NCBI RefSeq assembly: GCF_021347895.1
Contig: NC_067119.1
Span: 10,800,534-10,864,533, forward strand
Direction of reading: 5' to 3'
Origin: Acanthochromis polyacanthus
Lineage: Eukaryota; Chordata; Actinopteri; Pomacentridae
DNA length: 64,000 nucleotides
The translations under genes and the position numbers were made by a program. Below, piece by piece: positions 53,800 to 64,000 of this stretch. Every line of letters starts with the position of its first letter. Positions within the stretch are counted from its first letter, which is position 1. A model generated the notes under the pieces. It saw only the letters and a program-made list of their open reading frames with translations, did no database searches and was not told the DNA's origin.

Positions 53800-54426
53800 A
53801 GATTCTATACAGACTATACTCTTGCTGTGTCTCTCTTTCTTCCATTTTTTTCAATTTGTGTCTCTATGGATTTTTTTTGATTGCTTTCATGTACTTTTTT
53901 TCATCATGTCAACATCCTTACTTCTTCTTTTGTCACATTACGAAGTAGTACTTCTCTTTCGATTCCGTCCCCACGTCTCTCTTTTCTGTCACCTTGCCCT
54001 CATCTCTGCTGTCTGTCTTTCTGTATCCCTCTCTGTTTTTCAATTTCACTCCCTCCTTTCTTCACTCACTGTGTAAATCCCCTCTTATCCACTCCCAGTA
54101 ACAACTCGCCACATCCGGCCCTCTTGTTCTGTCACTATGGATATTTGTTCTAGATTAACCTCTCACGCTCCCTCCCACCTCTCCTTTCTCTCTTGCCTTT
54201 TCACTCGTGTCTCGTACTTTTTCTTTTTTTCTCTCCAACATCTCCCCTCCTCTTCTCCCTCCTCCCGCCTTTGTTTTTTTGGTCTTTTGCTCTCGTCCTG
54301 CCGTCTCTCTGCCTCCTCCGGAGAGCTGCGACATCAGTTTAACGGGCATCACGGCGTGTAGTGCAATGAAATATAAATGTCTGACTCTCTCTTTCTCATT
54401 CGCTCCCTCCATCTCTCTCCCATTTG
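53800..54426. other. Pyrimidine-rich DNA with a unique GC-balanced insert
   Basis: Mostly C/T-rich on the plus strand, giving Ser/Leu/Phe-rich frames that I do not accept. 54320-54390 (GAGAGCTGCGACATCAGTTT and following) is non-repetitive and GC-balanced, and could be part of a conserved segment together with the following feature. Confidence 0.45.
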
Positions 54427-54556
54427 CAGAGAAAAAGAAAAAGAAGGACCCTGATGAGCCACCAACCGCCAGCCAATTCCCAGGGATGACACGCATGTTT
54501 GTGCCGCACCGATTGCCGTTTGCTTTTCATCTAAGGGACAGATTGAGCTCTTGACC
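54427..54556 (+). other. Weak exon-like segment (candidate only)
   Basis: A good acceptor lies just before it: a long C/T tract ending in CTCCCATTTGCAG at about 54429. It is followed by about 41 open codons beginning EKKKKKDPDEPPTASQFPG and ending in a TGA near 54554. Composition is more coding-like than anything else non-repetitive here. No donor (GT) is found in a sensible place, so it would have to be a terminal exon. I do not recognise the protein. A second acceptor-like site (CCCTTTCTCAACAG, about 54601) and donor-like GTAAGA (about 54652) bracket 50 bases downstream. It may equally be conserved non-coding DNA or chance. Confidence 0.15.
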
Positions 54557-57500
54557 CTCCCCTCTCTTCCTCCTCTCGTTTTTTCCCCCCTTTCTCAACA
54601 GCTCCCCTCCTCTATTTGTCCCAAAAGTCTGCAGATGGATTTCTACAAAGAGTAAGAAAACCATTTTCTCCTTTGCTTCCTCTCCATTCTTTCATGTTTT
54701 CCATCCATATTTTCACTCTTTGTTTACTTCTGCTCAACACGTTTTCCGGGCATTCGCAAGAAGCTTTTTAGTGGTTGCAGGGTACACTACAATCGTTTTC
54801 ATAATCACAATTTAAACAGATATTTTGGTCACAAGTTCCAAATTTGTTGCGAAAACCATACTTTCCTTTCCCCCCCTTACACCACTTTGAAACTTTCTTT
54901 TCCTATGACAAAAGAAGCTAAACTCGTCTGTTTTTAAAAGAATAAGTAAACTCAAGTACACATCTCACAAAGCATTCAGTGCCAGCTTCTGGTACTTTCA
55001 TGCTTTTTTATGTAGACATAATTTAGACCAGTTTCAAAAAAAGGAAATTTTAATATCGAGCACAGCTTGTCTGATATGCCAACACCAGCATTTATTACCA
55101 GCTGGAATCATAAAACCACTTGGCTGATCTTTTACTTCTTTTGTTTCCTCTACACTAAATGTTGTCTTGTTATGTGCACGCTGTCATGGTTTGTGTCAAA
55201 TGTCAATTTATGTGTCTACAGAGCAAATAAAATTTTAATATAATTTTATAATCTGACGCAAAGTGTTATGAGTCAGACAATAAGAGACCGGCGCACAGCA
55301 TGCAAACAGTAGACATTAGTTTCAACGAAGCTGTTTATGCAGAATGTCAATGGTGGGTTTTAGCAACATGTTGTAGAGCTGTGATTCATCTTGCCGGATA
55401 ACAAATAATTGAGATTGTAATATTATGCTTTGCACTCTATGATGCAGCATAATGATGAGAAAGTTTGCAAACAGTTCATTAATCAATCATTTGGGGATTT
55501 TTTGTTTGTGCAAGAACTGAACAAAGAGAACAAGGGAATGATTCCAGTGAGTGTTGACTAATATGCTTCCTAATACAAAACACCCTGAAATGCTGAATGA
55601 TCGACTGACTGAATTAATGAATTAAACTAAGCAGAAGGCAAGACACTTATTTTAGGATTCTTCATGTAAAGAGAAGCAGCCCAGAAAGCTGTTTGGTTGT
55701 CATTTTGAACCTCAGTCAAATTACATTTTTCACATGACTCTGTGAATAGGACTCACTAAAATGTAAAAAATAAATGAAAAACAGTCAGATTTTGATTTAA
55801 CTCTTGTCAATTTCTATAGTGTATAATTGTGTTGCCAGTTTGTGACTGACTATCTGTGGGTCTTTGTGTAACCTTCACATGAATTTGTGCTTCGGTGTGC
55901 TTATGTGTCTGTTTGCATGAACGTGTGTGTGTGTGTCTGAAATGTCTTTGTGTGTTTTCTGCACTTGGTAATTAAAGCAGTGTGTGCCAACCCAGTGACA
56001 ATGTAATACCACTCTAATCATCCTCGGCTCTCCCATCTGTGTGCCCAACATGACTCTCGTCTCGCTCACACAAACACTAAACCAACACTCCCATTTTTTT
56101 TTGGTTCTTATTTGAGAAAGAGAGCCAAAGTAGAAGAGAACTCGAGATATCCTGACCTGTACATAGAGACAGCCACTCAGCGAGGCACTGGGACATATAC
56201 AAATTTAGATTTTTCAATGGTTCTTAGCATGATGGAGTTTGATAGACAAGATAACACTGGGTCTTTATTTTACTGCCCACAAATTTCCTACCTTTTAACA
56301 ATCCGCCCTAAATCTGTCTCAACCATAACTTAGGATAATCGCTCCACCTCTATCCAAAGAAGAAATGGAAGCAGCAATGCTTTATAAATCACAGAGGATA
56401 TAAAGACTATAATGTGCAATAGATAACAGGTGCCGATTCATGCTCTGTCACAACATTTGTGATGTTTGAACTCGTGCCTGGTAAGAGATATATTGCTGCT
56501 GTTAATTTTTTTTTTTTTTTTACAGCTGTTTCACAGTGAACTGGCTCATTGTAGCAGCGGGTGTGACCTTGCTTTTTTATTGCAGACACAATTCTAGACT
56601 AACCAGATTTGGTCAATTAGTCAGGAAGTTACTTGATAATAAAACATGAAGTTGAATCTTCTGGTTGGTTTTGGGACGAAGCTGTCCAGCTAGCAAACAT
56701 GGACCTAAATTGGATACCACATAGTGCATTTCAGGAGCACACCACATGAGAAATGGTTTGATAATTGACTGCAATGATTTGAGTTGTGATGATATGAGTT
56801 GGATATGAGTGATGAAAAAAAAAAGACGCTGTTAACTACTTACTATTGTTGCAAATTGCACATTGCTTGGACAATTTTAGCACTTCTTTAGGCTACTTAT
56901 ATTCAACCTCTGCAATATACTCCAGTTTATCTGTTTGTCAGTACAGAAATGTATGGAAGTGGGGTGCACACTTTCTTAGGGCCACATCATATATAATAAT
57001 GACAGTAGTTACATTCGAAGCTGGTTGACGATATTTTACACACCTAGATTCCACTCTTGAATAAGACATCAAACAAACTGCTGGGTAGTAAATGTATTAC
57101 TATTGTACATGTATAATTATTAACAACATGGAGAACGAAATTACATCATTGCAATGGGGAAGACCCTACTCAGCATTGAAGGAGACCTCACTCCTCTCTC
57201 CCCTAAGAAAGAAGTATAAATGTAACAGCATTTATAGTGAACACTAACTCTTTTCCTACTGGCTCGTTGTAAATACGCTGTAGGTTTAAACCTTTGGTAC
57301 AGTTTTCCATACCATGAAAGAAGTGCTGGATCCATCTTTCCAAGGAGAAAAATCTGGTAGGGGTGTAAACATTGCCTGTTGGTCCTCAAATCTTAACCCT
57401 TTTGATTCCTGAGGTAACTCTTTCTCAGTTAAGTTGAAGTACAAAGATACATGTACATAAAATGAATAAAGAGATAATGAATAATAACCTCAGAGGCTGT

Positions 57501-57849
57501 GGTTAATTTTACTTTTGCATTAGTAGCTGTGAATAAAGTGTGACATGGGGAGTGGAACATAAGATGAAAGTTCCTAAAATCTATTCAGGATGGAGGACAG
57601 ATCTTGCCCTTGGTTTTAATTTGTGTCCGAAAAATGCCAGTATGGATCAAATCGCACAAGGACGCTGAGCCTCAAATGGACCATTGGAAACAAAATCAGT
57701 TACAGATCATGGTTCACTGGAACATTGACAGGACTGTTGTGAAATATGAGGCAAGGCAAAAGGTAAGCTGAACATCTCACACAAGGTAACTGGAAACTAG
57801 CTCCTTGCTTTTGAGTTCTTCAAAAAGTTATCACCAGAAAACATCACAG
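54557..57849. other. Non-coding, nothing firmly recognised
   Basis: AT-rich; T runs at 56505-56521; TGTG words at 55920-55940. The 73-codon frame 56112-56333 has no recognised domain. 57590-57770 may be old repeat material but is not identified. Confidence 0.5.
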
Positions 57850-58340
57850 AAGAAAGATTATTCTTGTACTATTTTTCAGCACAGTCTCCTCTTACATCAA
57901 TGAACTTGGTCCAATAATGTTTAAGCTGCGCTTCTCACATGTTGAGTCTCCAGATAGTCCTCAACAGCATGGATGACTTCATCAACGCTCTGAAAATGAC
58001 GACCACACAGGTGGGATTTCAGTTTGGGAAACAGACAGAAGTCATATGGTGCAGGTTGAGTGAGTAAGGCGCATTAGTCAACAGTTCAAAGCTACATTTG
58101 GCTGTTTCTTTGTGGACAGACACATTGTCCTGGACCAACAGCACTCCAGCTTGAAGCTTTCCTCTCCTTGTTTCTTTGCTTGCTTCAAACATTCAAATAA
58201 GTTTTTGTGGTCACTGACATATGACATTAAAATATCCAGTTATGCCTCAAAATGGGAGATATGCCCCTTGTTTCTAGTTCTTTCTGCGTGAAATATCCTC
58301 ATATGTGCACACCATCAGCTCTGAACACATTAGCAGGCAA
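57850..58340 (-). pseudogene. Mariner-like transposase remnant (antisense)
   Basis: On the minus strand, with frameshifts, one reads KLQAGVLLVQDNVSVHKETA (about 58160-58100), then a decayed N-x-P-Y-S-x-x-L segment, and at the end DVRGDCAEK (about 57900-57874). The order matches mariner transposases: G-V-L-L-x-x-D-N-A-x-x-H with the second catalytic Asp kept, P-P-Y-S-P-D-L with the third Asp position degraded (S-L-N-L-H here), the F-P-K-L-K segment, V-E-D-Y-L-E, and a D-x-R-G-D-Y-V-E-K C-terminus. Stops and frame changes make it inactive. Different mariner subfamily from 25500-25816. Borders and terminal repeats are not seen. Confidence 0.75.
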
Positions 58341-58721
58341 AGAGGGTAGTTGTGAATGTCTTTCTGGAGAGCTGGGTGGCTGCCACACGAGCATAGATGG
58401 AAGCAGGGGTGCCAATAGCTCGGTAGAGAAATATAACTTGAGAATTTTCTATTCTAAAGCATAGAGTTGCAAGAGTATCCTTTAAAAAAAATCTCAGTAA
58501 AATAATTTTTCCTTCATGCAAGTCACATTTTACTTGAAAGGAAGTAATATGGAGACAAGTAAAAAGAGACAAGAAGTCCAGATTTTTTTCAAATTCACTC
58601 CACTTATTTTACTCTACCCCTGGCTCCTGCCCCTACCGCCCTGTTGTACCTTCCTTCTGCTCCCTTTGCCTCCCCTTATCTCTACCACTTGGAAATTGGA
58701 TGGTCTAATTTCTATCCACCC
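58341..58721. other. Non-coding, nothing recognised
   Basis: A C/T-rich stretch at 58600-58690; the 93-codon plus frame 58516-58797 overlaps the hairpin and is not supported. Confidence 0.5.
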
Positions 58722-58791
58722 ACTCTTGACTGCTGTGTCCAACAGGCTGAACACCACACTGTCAGCCTGTTGGACACAGCTTGTCAGTAGT
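58722..58791. other. Strong 70-nt hairpin (perfect 19-bp stem)
   Basis: Arms 58732-58750 (GCTGTGTCCAACAGGCTGA) and 58762-58780 are perfect inverted repeats around an 11-base loop. Beyond a one-by-two internal loop, 58726-58730 pairs with 58783-58787 (one G-U), and after one mismatch 58722-58724 pairs with 58789-58791. The overall shape resembles a pre-miRNA hairpin or the end of a fold-back element. No known miRNA seed is recognised and no flanking target duplication is seen, so the nature is open. Confidence 0.75.
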
Positions 58792-61700
58792 ATGTAGCAT
58801 TTATAAGTGGGGAAAGCTTAATTTCCAGCCCTGGAGGCCAGCTTGCTTGGCGGTCCCCACCAGTGCTACCACAGAGTCACCTCATGTTTAAAATTTTAAC
58901 TGTCAGATGGACCGACAGGGTTTCATTAATTGTCTGGGTTTGCCGAGTATGTTGAAGGTTTGACTTTGACTGTGACCACATGCTGCAGTTGGTTTGAAAC
59001 ATATTGAACTCTTAAATATGCCTACTTCCTTGCCTTCTCTCCCTGTATTTCTTCCTTTATCTTCCATTTTTTCCCCTCTAAACCCTCCTTCCTGTTTGCT
59101 GCTTTCCTTTTTCATTTACCTGTTCCGCCCAACCTCCTTCCGTTCTTATGATCAGCTCGGGGAAGTAGAGCTCATTTAAGACTCTAATTCATAATTACAT
59201 GGACAGGGGCTTAGGTCGACCCTGTAGACTCAGTCACACACACACTCGCTAAATTTCCTCTCTCGCACACATACGCACCTGCCTGGATACTGTTCCCCTG
59301 TGTGATTTTTATAGTGAAAGGTTAATTTGAGTGTAAGGAGCCCAAGGCGATGACTGGGAACAAGGGGATAGAGAGAGTTAGAGAGAGAGAAATCCAGCAA
59401 GAGAGAAAGGAGGAGTGTTAATTTAGTTCAGGAAAAGCACCCACTTTAAGGAAGACAGTGAGAGGGACACTAAGAGACAGGACGGAGAAAGAGAGAGAGA
59501 GAGAGACTTCAGCACTCAGAAGCGATATTTAATTAGCCTTGGATGACTAGCTGACTTGCTAGAAAAAGGCCACTCTCCCTGCACACGTCTCTTCTGTCAA
59601 GTACCCTGTTAGTGAAACCTCCTCTAAGACAGACGGAGGGGGTGGAAGCAGGAAGAGGCCGAGAGAAAGCAACAGATGGAGAGAGGGAGATTGAGAGATG
59701 GAGACAAAATGACGGAAAATGGATGGAAAAAAGAAAGAAAACATGGACAGTGGGAGATGCACAGAGATTAGACGACAGCCATTTGTAGGCTGGATGACCT
59801 TTTTCCCCAACAAACATAGGCAAATAATGCCAAAGTCAACATATACAAGCATGCCCCTGCAATGCAAACAGTGTTGGTATGTACACACAGTTATGAAGCA
59901 CATAACCACCTCAGGGAGTATACTATATCCCTTCCTGGATACACCCAGAGATATATATGAGGGTTCATTTCGCAATTTTATAGTTTATTTGAGATGAGCC
60001 AAACACTTTCAAATACTTTCCTCTATGAGTCCTTGTTGATGTATGGAACAACAATGATCAAAAAACTGCTACAGTCTGTCATAAAGTGCGGCTGAGACAA
60101 AATGCTGTAAATACTCAGGCAATTAGCAATGGTCTGTGCAGCAATTTTCTCTACTTTTGACAAGTAGCAGGGACTTTGTTGGGGTAAAATAATCTTTTCA
60201 AAACTTAATCTAGACCATTTTGGATCTCCTCCAAAGGTTACAAGTCACTGAAGAAAGTTCCTGTGGTGAAAAACGCTCTTCATTGGCTTTTGAGACAGAA
60301 AAAGAGTGCTGCATTATAAATGCATAGGACAGCAATGGTGGGGGGATGTTTCCTCTGCTACAGTTGAGAGAATGAAATATGATATGAAGGCCTCTTTGAG
60401 TAATAAATCGATGCACTGGAACGCTTACCAGCCAGGAAACCAGTACAGGTGTGTAGGTTTATAGATTTAGAATAGTATAACAGATAAGTTTACATCTCTG
60501 GCAAGGTATCAAGGCGACAACCGTTTCACATTTTGTCATTATTATTGAAAGGTAATCAGCGGAAGTATTCGTGTACCGTACCGCAAATTTGTACTCATGT
60601 GTATTTGACAGATCTATGCAGCACCTTCCTGGAGGTGCTGGGTATCTGGACCGCACTTACTTCAGCAAATACTCGGATTTCAAGCTCTGATAAAAAACAG
60701 ACTGTGGGAATTCTTCCCATACCAACCTATAAGACATTTCTACACCACTGGCTGTAACCTGTGACTCACTTAAATGATGACCGTTAATATCAATTTCCAA
60801 CAGCGAGTCACTTCTGTCTGCAGTGACTCATAATTTTAACAATATCCTGTAATGTCTTTTCTATTCATCCCGGAGTCTATTTGTCAGTGTAGGTGTCAAT
60901 TTCCTATATAATGGACGTTTCTTTTCATTTTTATTTTTTCTTTGAACAACTAGATAATACAGCATCAAACACATCCAGTATTTGCAGGGAGCACTACACT
61001 CTGTCCAAAAAGGAAACATACTTCACGTTTCTTGTCTCTTTTTGTGTCAAGTGGCCTTTTCTTGTTTCCTCATTCCTCTGCCAAAGGCTGCTAAGAAACT
61101 ATAAGAGTTTGCAAGAATCCTATGAGGTTTTGAGAAAGTATTCAAATACACAGCTACTGATTTGACAAATTTGTTTGTCTCTCAGCTGTAAACATACTGA
61201 AAATATCCCCACTCTAAAATGTTGTTGATATCAGGACTGACTTTTCCTTTTCTTGCTCTTGGAGGCTGGTGATCTCAACTCCTGGGAAGGTGTCATCTCC
61301 ACATATTACAGGACTTGTTTAAGAAGCTGAAAGTGGCAGGTAATAAATCTAAAGCGTGTTTGATATGATTGTGGTGGCTATTTTTTTTGAGATGAGAAGC
61401 ATGAGATTTCATCTCTACACCTTATCCATTGGCAGATATCCCTGCAGAATGTGGATCCCAAGTGAACGACTTCTCTTATAGAAAAATAGGTTCACAATGT
61501 TCAAAACAGTTTTTCTTATAATTTTGACAATCTGTTCTGCTTTTCTTGTGACTCACATCATGTGATGAATGATGCAAAATTTGGTAAAACCCTGACTTTT
61601 GCTTTCTGTGACACCAGTTGGTCAAAGCTTTCACCTTCCAACAAAATATCTTTACGAGATGAGCATCCAACTAAGCTGACCAGGTGCTGTGGGCAATCAC

Positions 61701-62749
61701 CTGAAATACCTCCAAAACTAATTACATCACCATTAGCTCAGATGTTCTCCGTGTTTTTTGTGCTAAGTGCTAATCAGCATATGTTGGCATTCTAAACAAA
61801 TAAATTGACAAGGATTTTCAGTCATTTTGAGTTGTCCAGTAATATGAATTTCCCTTCCTTTTCGCAGAAATGCTGGATTATAATCATAGTATGTCATTTT
61901 TATTCATTGAATTCATGTGGTGTATGATGCTTCTCACATTTCTGGAGTGATAGAAATGGAGCATCCCAAACTCTCATCTCTGTAATTTGAGGCGGTAATT
62001 ACAGAAAGCTCTTACCTTATGCAAATTATCCATAAATATTGCAGATGTCCTGTGTTAACAATTACGTATACACTGTTGTCAAAAGTGCTTCCAACCAAAT
62101 CGTGCATTTCGCCTCTCCAGTTTCTCACTCGATGCACCCTGCAGCCACGCCCTCTTTCCCCCCGTCTGTCTACCTTGATAAATTGCATCTGGTTGGGGAT
62201 GCACGTCCACAGGGGAAATGATAAATATCCATAGAGAATGGATTCACAATCTTCAAACACCAAGCTAAAAGACAGCTCTCACCCCTGAGGAAATACTTCA
62301 ACTCTATTTCTCTCTCACTTTACTCTCGTATCTTATTCCCTCCCTTTAAAAACCTTTTAAAACTCTTTTTTCTCCATGTCTGTCTACACACATTTCTTAC
62401 ATCCACTACCCACAGGAAATACTTCAGTGCTCTCTCCTCGCTCTTTCCATCACTCTTGGTCCTAAAAGCCAATTTGGAGGTCTTGACTTCCAGACTATCA
62501 TGGATCCCTGGAGTTAAACCAGCGAAATAAATGCTCAACCTTCCCTCTGTGAGAAAAAGCCTCTTTCTAGAGTTGCTACATTAAAGAGCCTGGTTAGGAG
62601 TGTGTTCTGCGTACAGGTGTAGGTGCCCTGTAAAATATTTACACAGACTGAATATGAACAAGGACCTTAAAGTTTAATACACTTCATTAGTCTCTGATTT
62701 GATAGTGATTCAATTAGCTATCTATACACACACCTATACTAGTCAAAGC
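58792..62749. other. Non-coding; purine-rich tracts at 59360-59760
   Basis: GAGA-rich DNA occurs at 59360-59515 and 59640-59760 on the plus strand; the overlapping 96- and 138-codon minus frames there are compositional. Nothing is recognised in 60000-62749 beyond scattered AT-rich DNA; frames are at most 90 codons (60893-61165). Confidence 0.5.
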
Positions 62750-63556
62750 ACTGATCAGTCACATCAATTATACCACTGGCAAGTGAAGTGAACAGCATTG
62801 ATTATTAGGCAGCACGTGAATGTCCAAAAGTTTATATAGGATGTTTCCAGTACGCAGTAGTTAACACCAACCAAAAGCTCTACAAAGATGGACAACTGGT
62901 GAACTGACAAAAGGGTCAGCCAAAAGCTCACTGACTGAAACTCCGACAAAAGAGCTATCGCAGCACAGCTTTCTGAAAGCTTAATGCTACTTGTCAAAGA
63001 AAGGGGCCAGGACACAAAATGCATTACAGCTTGCTTTGAATGAGGCTGTGTAGCCACAGACGGGTCAGGGTGCCCATGCTGACCTTTGTCCACTATTGAA
63101 AATGTGTACAGTGGGCACAAGAGCATCAGAACTGTACAATGGAGCAATGGAAGGAGGTGGTCTGGTCTGATGAATCATGTTTTCTTTTACATCATGGCAG
63201 ACCTAAAGTAAGAAGGCAAGCTAGTGTAGGCAGTGTAATATCCTGCACACATGCAAACAATTGGTCAGGAATGGATTGAAGAACATCGTAAAGAGCCAAA
63301 GCGTTGACTCAAATTCCCGAGATCTAAGTTAAATTGAGCATCGGTGGGATGTGCTGGAAAAACAAGTTCAACCCATGGAAACCAGTGACTTACAAGACTC
63401 GAAGGATCTGCTGCTAATCTTTTGGTACCTAATACCACAAGACCCCTTCAGAGGTTTTGTGGAATCTGTGCTTCAATGGATCAGAACTGTTTTTGTGGTA
63501 TGAGGAAACCTACTCAATATCAGGCAGGCGGTTTCAATGTTGTGGTTGATTGTGTA
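62750..63556 (+). mobile_element. Tc1-like transposon, same family as 31.6-34.1 kb
   Basis: Left end CACTGATCAGTCACATCAAT (62749) and right end TTCAATGTTGTGGTTGATTG (about 63534-63553) are the inverted termini. Inside, in order: TTTCCAGTACGCAGTAGTTA (N-terminal DNA-binding half), GTCAGGGTGCCCATGCTGAC, then VWSDESCFLLHHG (about 63153-63191), which keeps one catalytic Asp. Near 63340 I-E-H-x-W-D-V-L keeps the catalytic Glu, but stops and indels interrupt the frame, and about 150 bases between 63200 and 63260 (the Q-x-D-N part) are missing. It is inactive. The family occurs at about 800 bases here because of these deletions. The minus frame 62764-63147 is a shadow. Confidence 0.88.
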
Positions 63557-64000
63557 CATGCTATAGATCTGAATCTGTGTGTAATAATAACTAATCTGCA
63601 GAAATTCATAGTTCATCTAAGTTCTAGAAAGAGCTTAAGTATTCAGGCTTTGTTTGGCAAAACCTTACTGTTTGCTCACAGCACCTACAGCAATACACAG
63701 GCAGTTTTCAGTTATAAAGTTCTGAAATCAATTGTACAGAACCCATAAAATTACAGATAGAAGTAGTTAACAACCTGGTCATGAACCTATATATTTTCCG
63801 CATGAGTTGGTGGAGACCAGAGCCAAAAGTTGAGTCAGTACTGGACTTACATTTTCAAGACAAGTGCTGTTTAAGTTGTAAGAAGTCTTTGAACACATGT
63901 CATAGATATCAACTTAAAAAAGAGATGATGTCAGTGTTGTATTTAGAGCTTTAACAGAGCATGTCCCAATGCCATTTAAGGGTTAAAATTTGAAGACAGC
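63557..64000. other. Non-coding, nothing recognised
   Basis: Window edge; the 108-codon frame 63422-63748 begins in the Tc1 remnant and runs into AT-rich DNA; no domain. 63780-63860 (GAGTTGGTGGAGACCAGAGC) might be repeat-derived but is not identified. Confidence 0.45.

Noticed and set aside
54427..54500. Resemblance of the KKKKKDPDEP stretch to the start of TOX-type HMG boxes (K-K-K-K-D-P-N-E-P)
   Set aside because: Similarity stops immediately after the short lysine-rich motif; no HMG-box sequence follows. Treated as chance.
56112..56333. 73-codon frame with mixed composition
   Set aside because: No recognised motif and no donor/acceptor arrangement I could defend.

Overview
This window looks like non-coding DNA from a ray-finned fish, probably a percomorph teleost. 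It is AT-rich, has long (TG)n/(CA)n microsatellites, and carries decayed copies of repeat families I recognise as typical of teleosts: Rex3/RTE-like and L2-like LINE 3' ends, several Tc1-like and mariner-like transposons, piggyBac-like and hAT-like MITEs, a tRNA-derived SINE, and the SINE-like repeat ending in an AAGCGG motif. I found no confident protein-coding exon, rRNA or tRNA gene, CRISPR array, operon or bacterial feature. The open frames are short; most are chance frames, microsatellite frames or transposon remnants. The window is therefore either intergenic (gene desert) or the inside of a large intron. Family assignments rest on recognising conserved motifs by eye, not on a database search.

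Layout. 0-15 kb: an unclassified teleost repeat at the left edge, mostly unique AT-rich DNA, an antisense L2 fragment (7.4-7.8 kb), a Tc1-like terminus (10.2 kb), a TAAT-rich block that may be a conserved non-coding element (13.1-13.9 kb) and a LINE 3' end with an (ATCTT)n tail (14.9-15.2 kb). 15-25 kb: a 23-base G run (16.0 kb), a head-to-head pair of Tc1-like fragments (20.5-20.7 kb), and a strand-asymmetric purine/pyrimidine block around a (TG)52 array (22.4-23.8 kb). 25-34 kb is the most repeat-dense part: a mariner transposase C-terminus, a tRNA-derived SINE, a SINE-like repeat with a perfect 12-bp duplication inserted at the start of an L2 copy, and a Tc1-like element split by a solo LTR, a LINE/SINE-type insertion and a piggyBac-like MITE.

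34-47 kb: mostly unique DNA with a TAAT-rich candidate regulatory block (38.0-38.4 kb), a Rex3-like 3' end with an internal (TA)n expansion (39.2-39.5 kb), another L2-like fragment (40.6-41.0 kb) and three long TG/CA arrays. 47-64 kb: a second Tc1 family interrupted by a second TTAA-type MITE (47.0-48.4 kb), a hAT-like MITE (52.2-52.5 kb), one weak exon-like segment (54.4 kb), an antisense mariner fragment (57.9-58.3 kb), a strong 70-nt hairpin (58.7 kb), and another copy of the 31-34 kb Tc1-like family (62.7-63.6 kb).

No set of genes here works together as a pathway. The interest lies in the transposon layering, the imperfect and perfect inverted repeats, and the few segments whose composition suggests regulatory function. 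I did not find an undescribed biological system; the best leads are the 58.7-kb hairpin, the nested insertion stack at 31.6-34.1 kb and the putative regulatory blocks.
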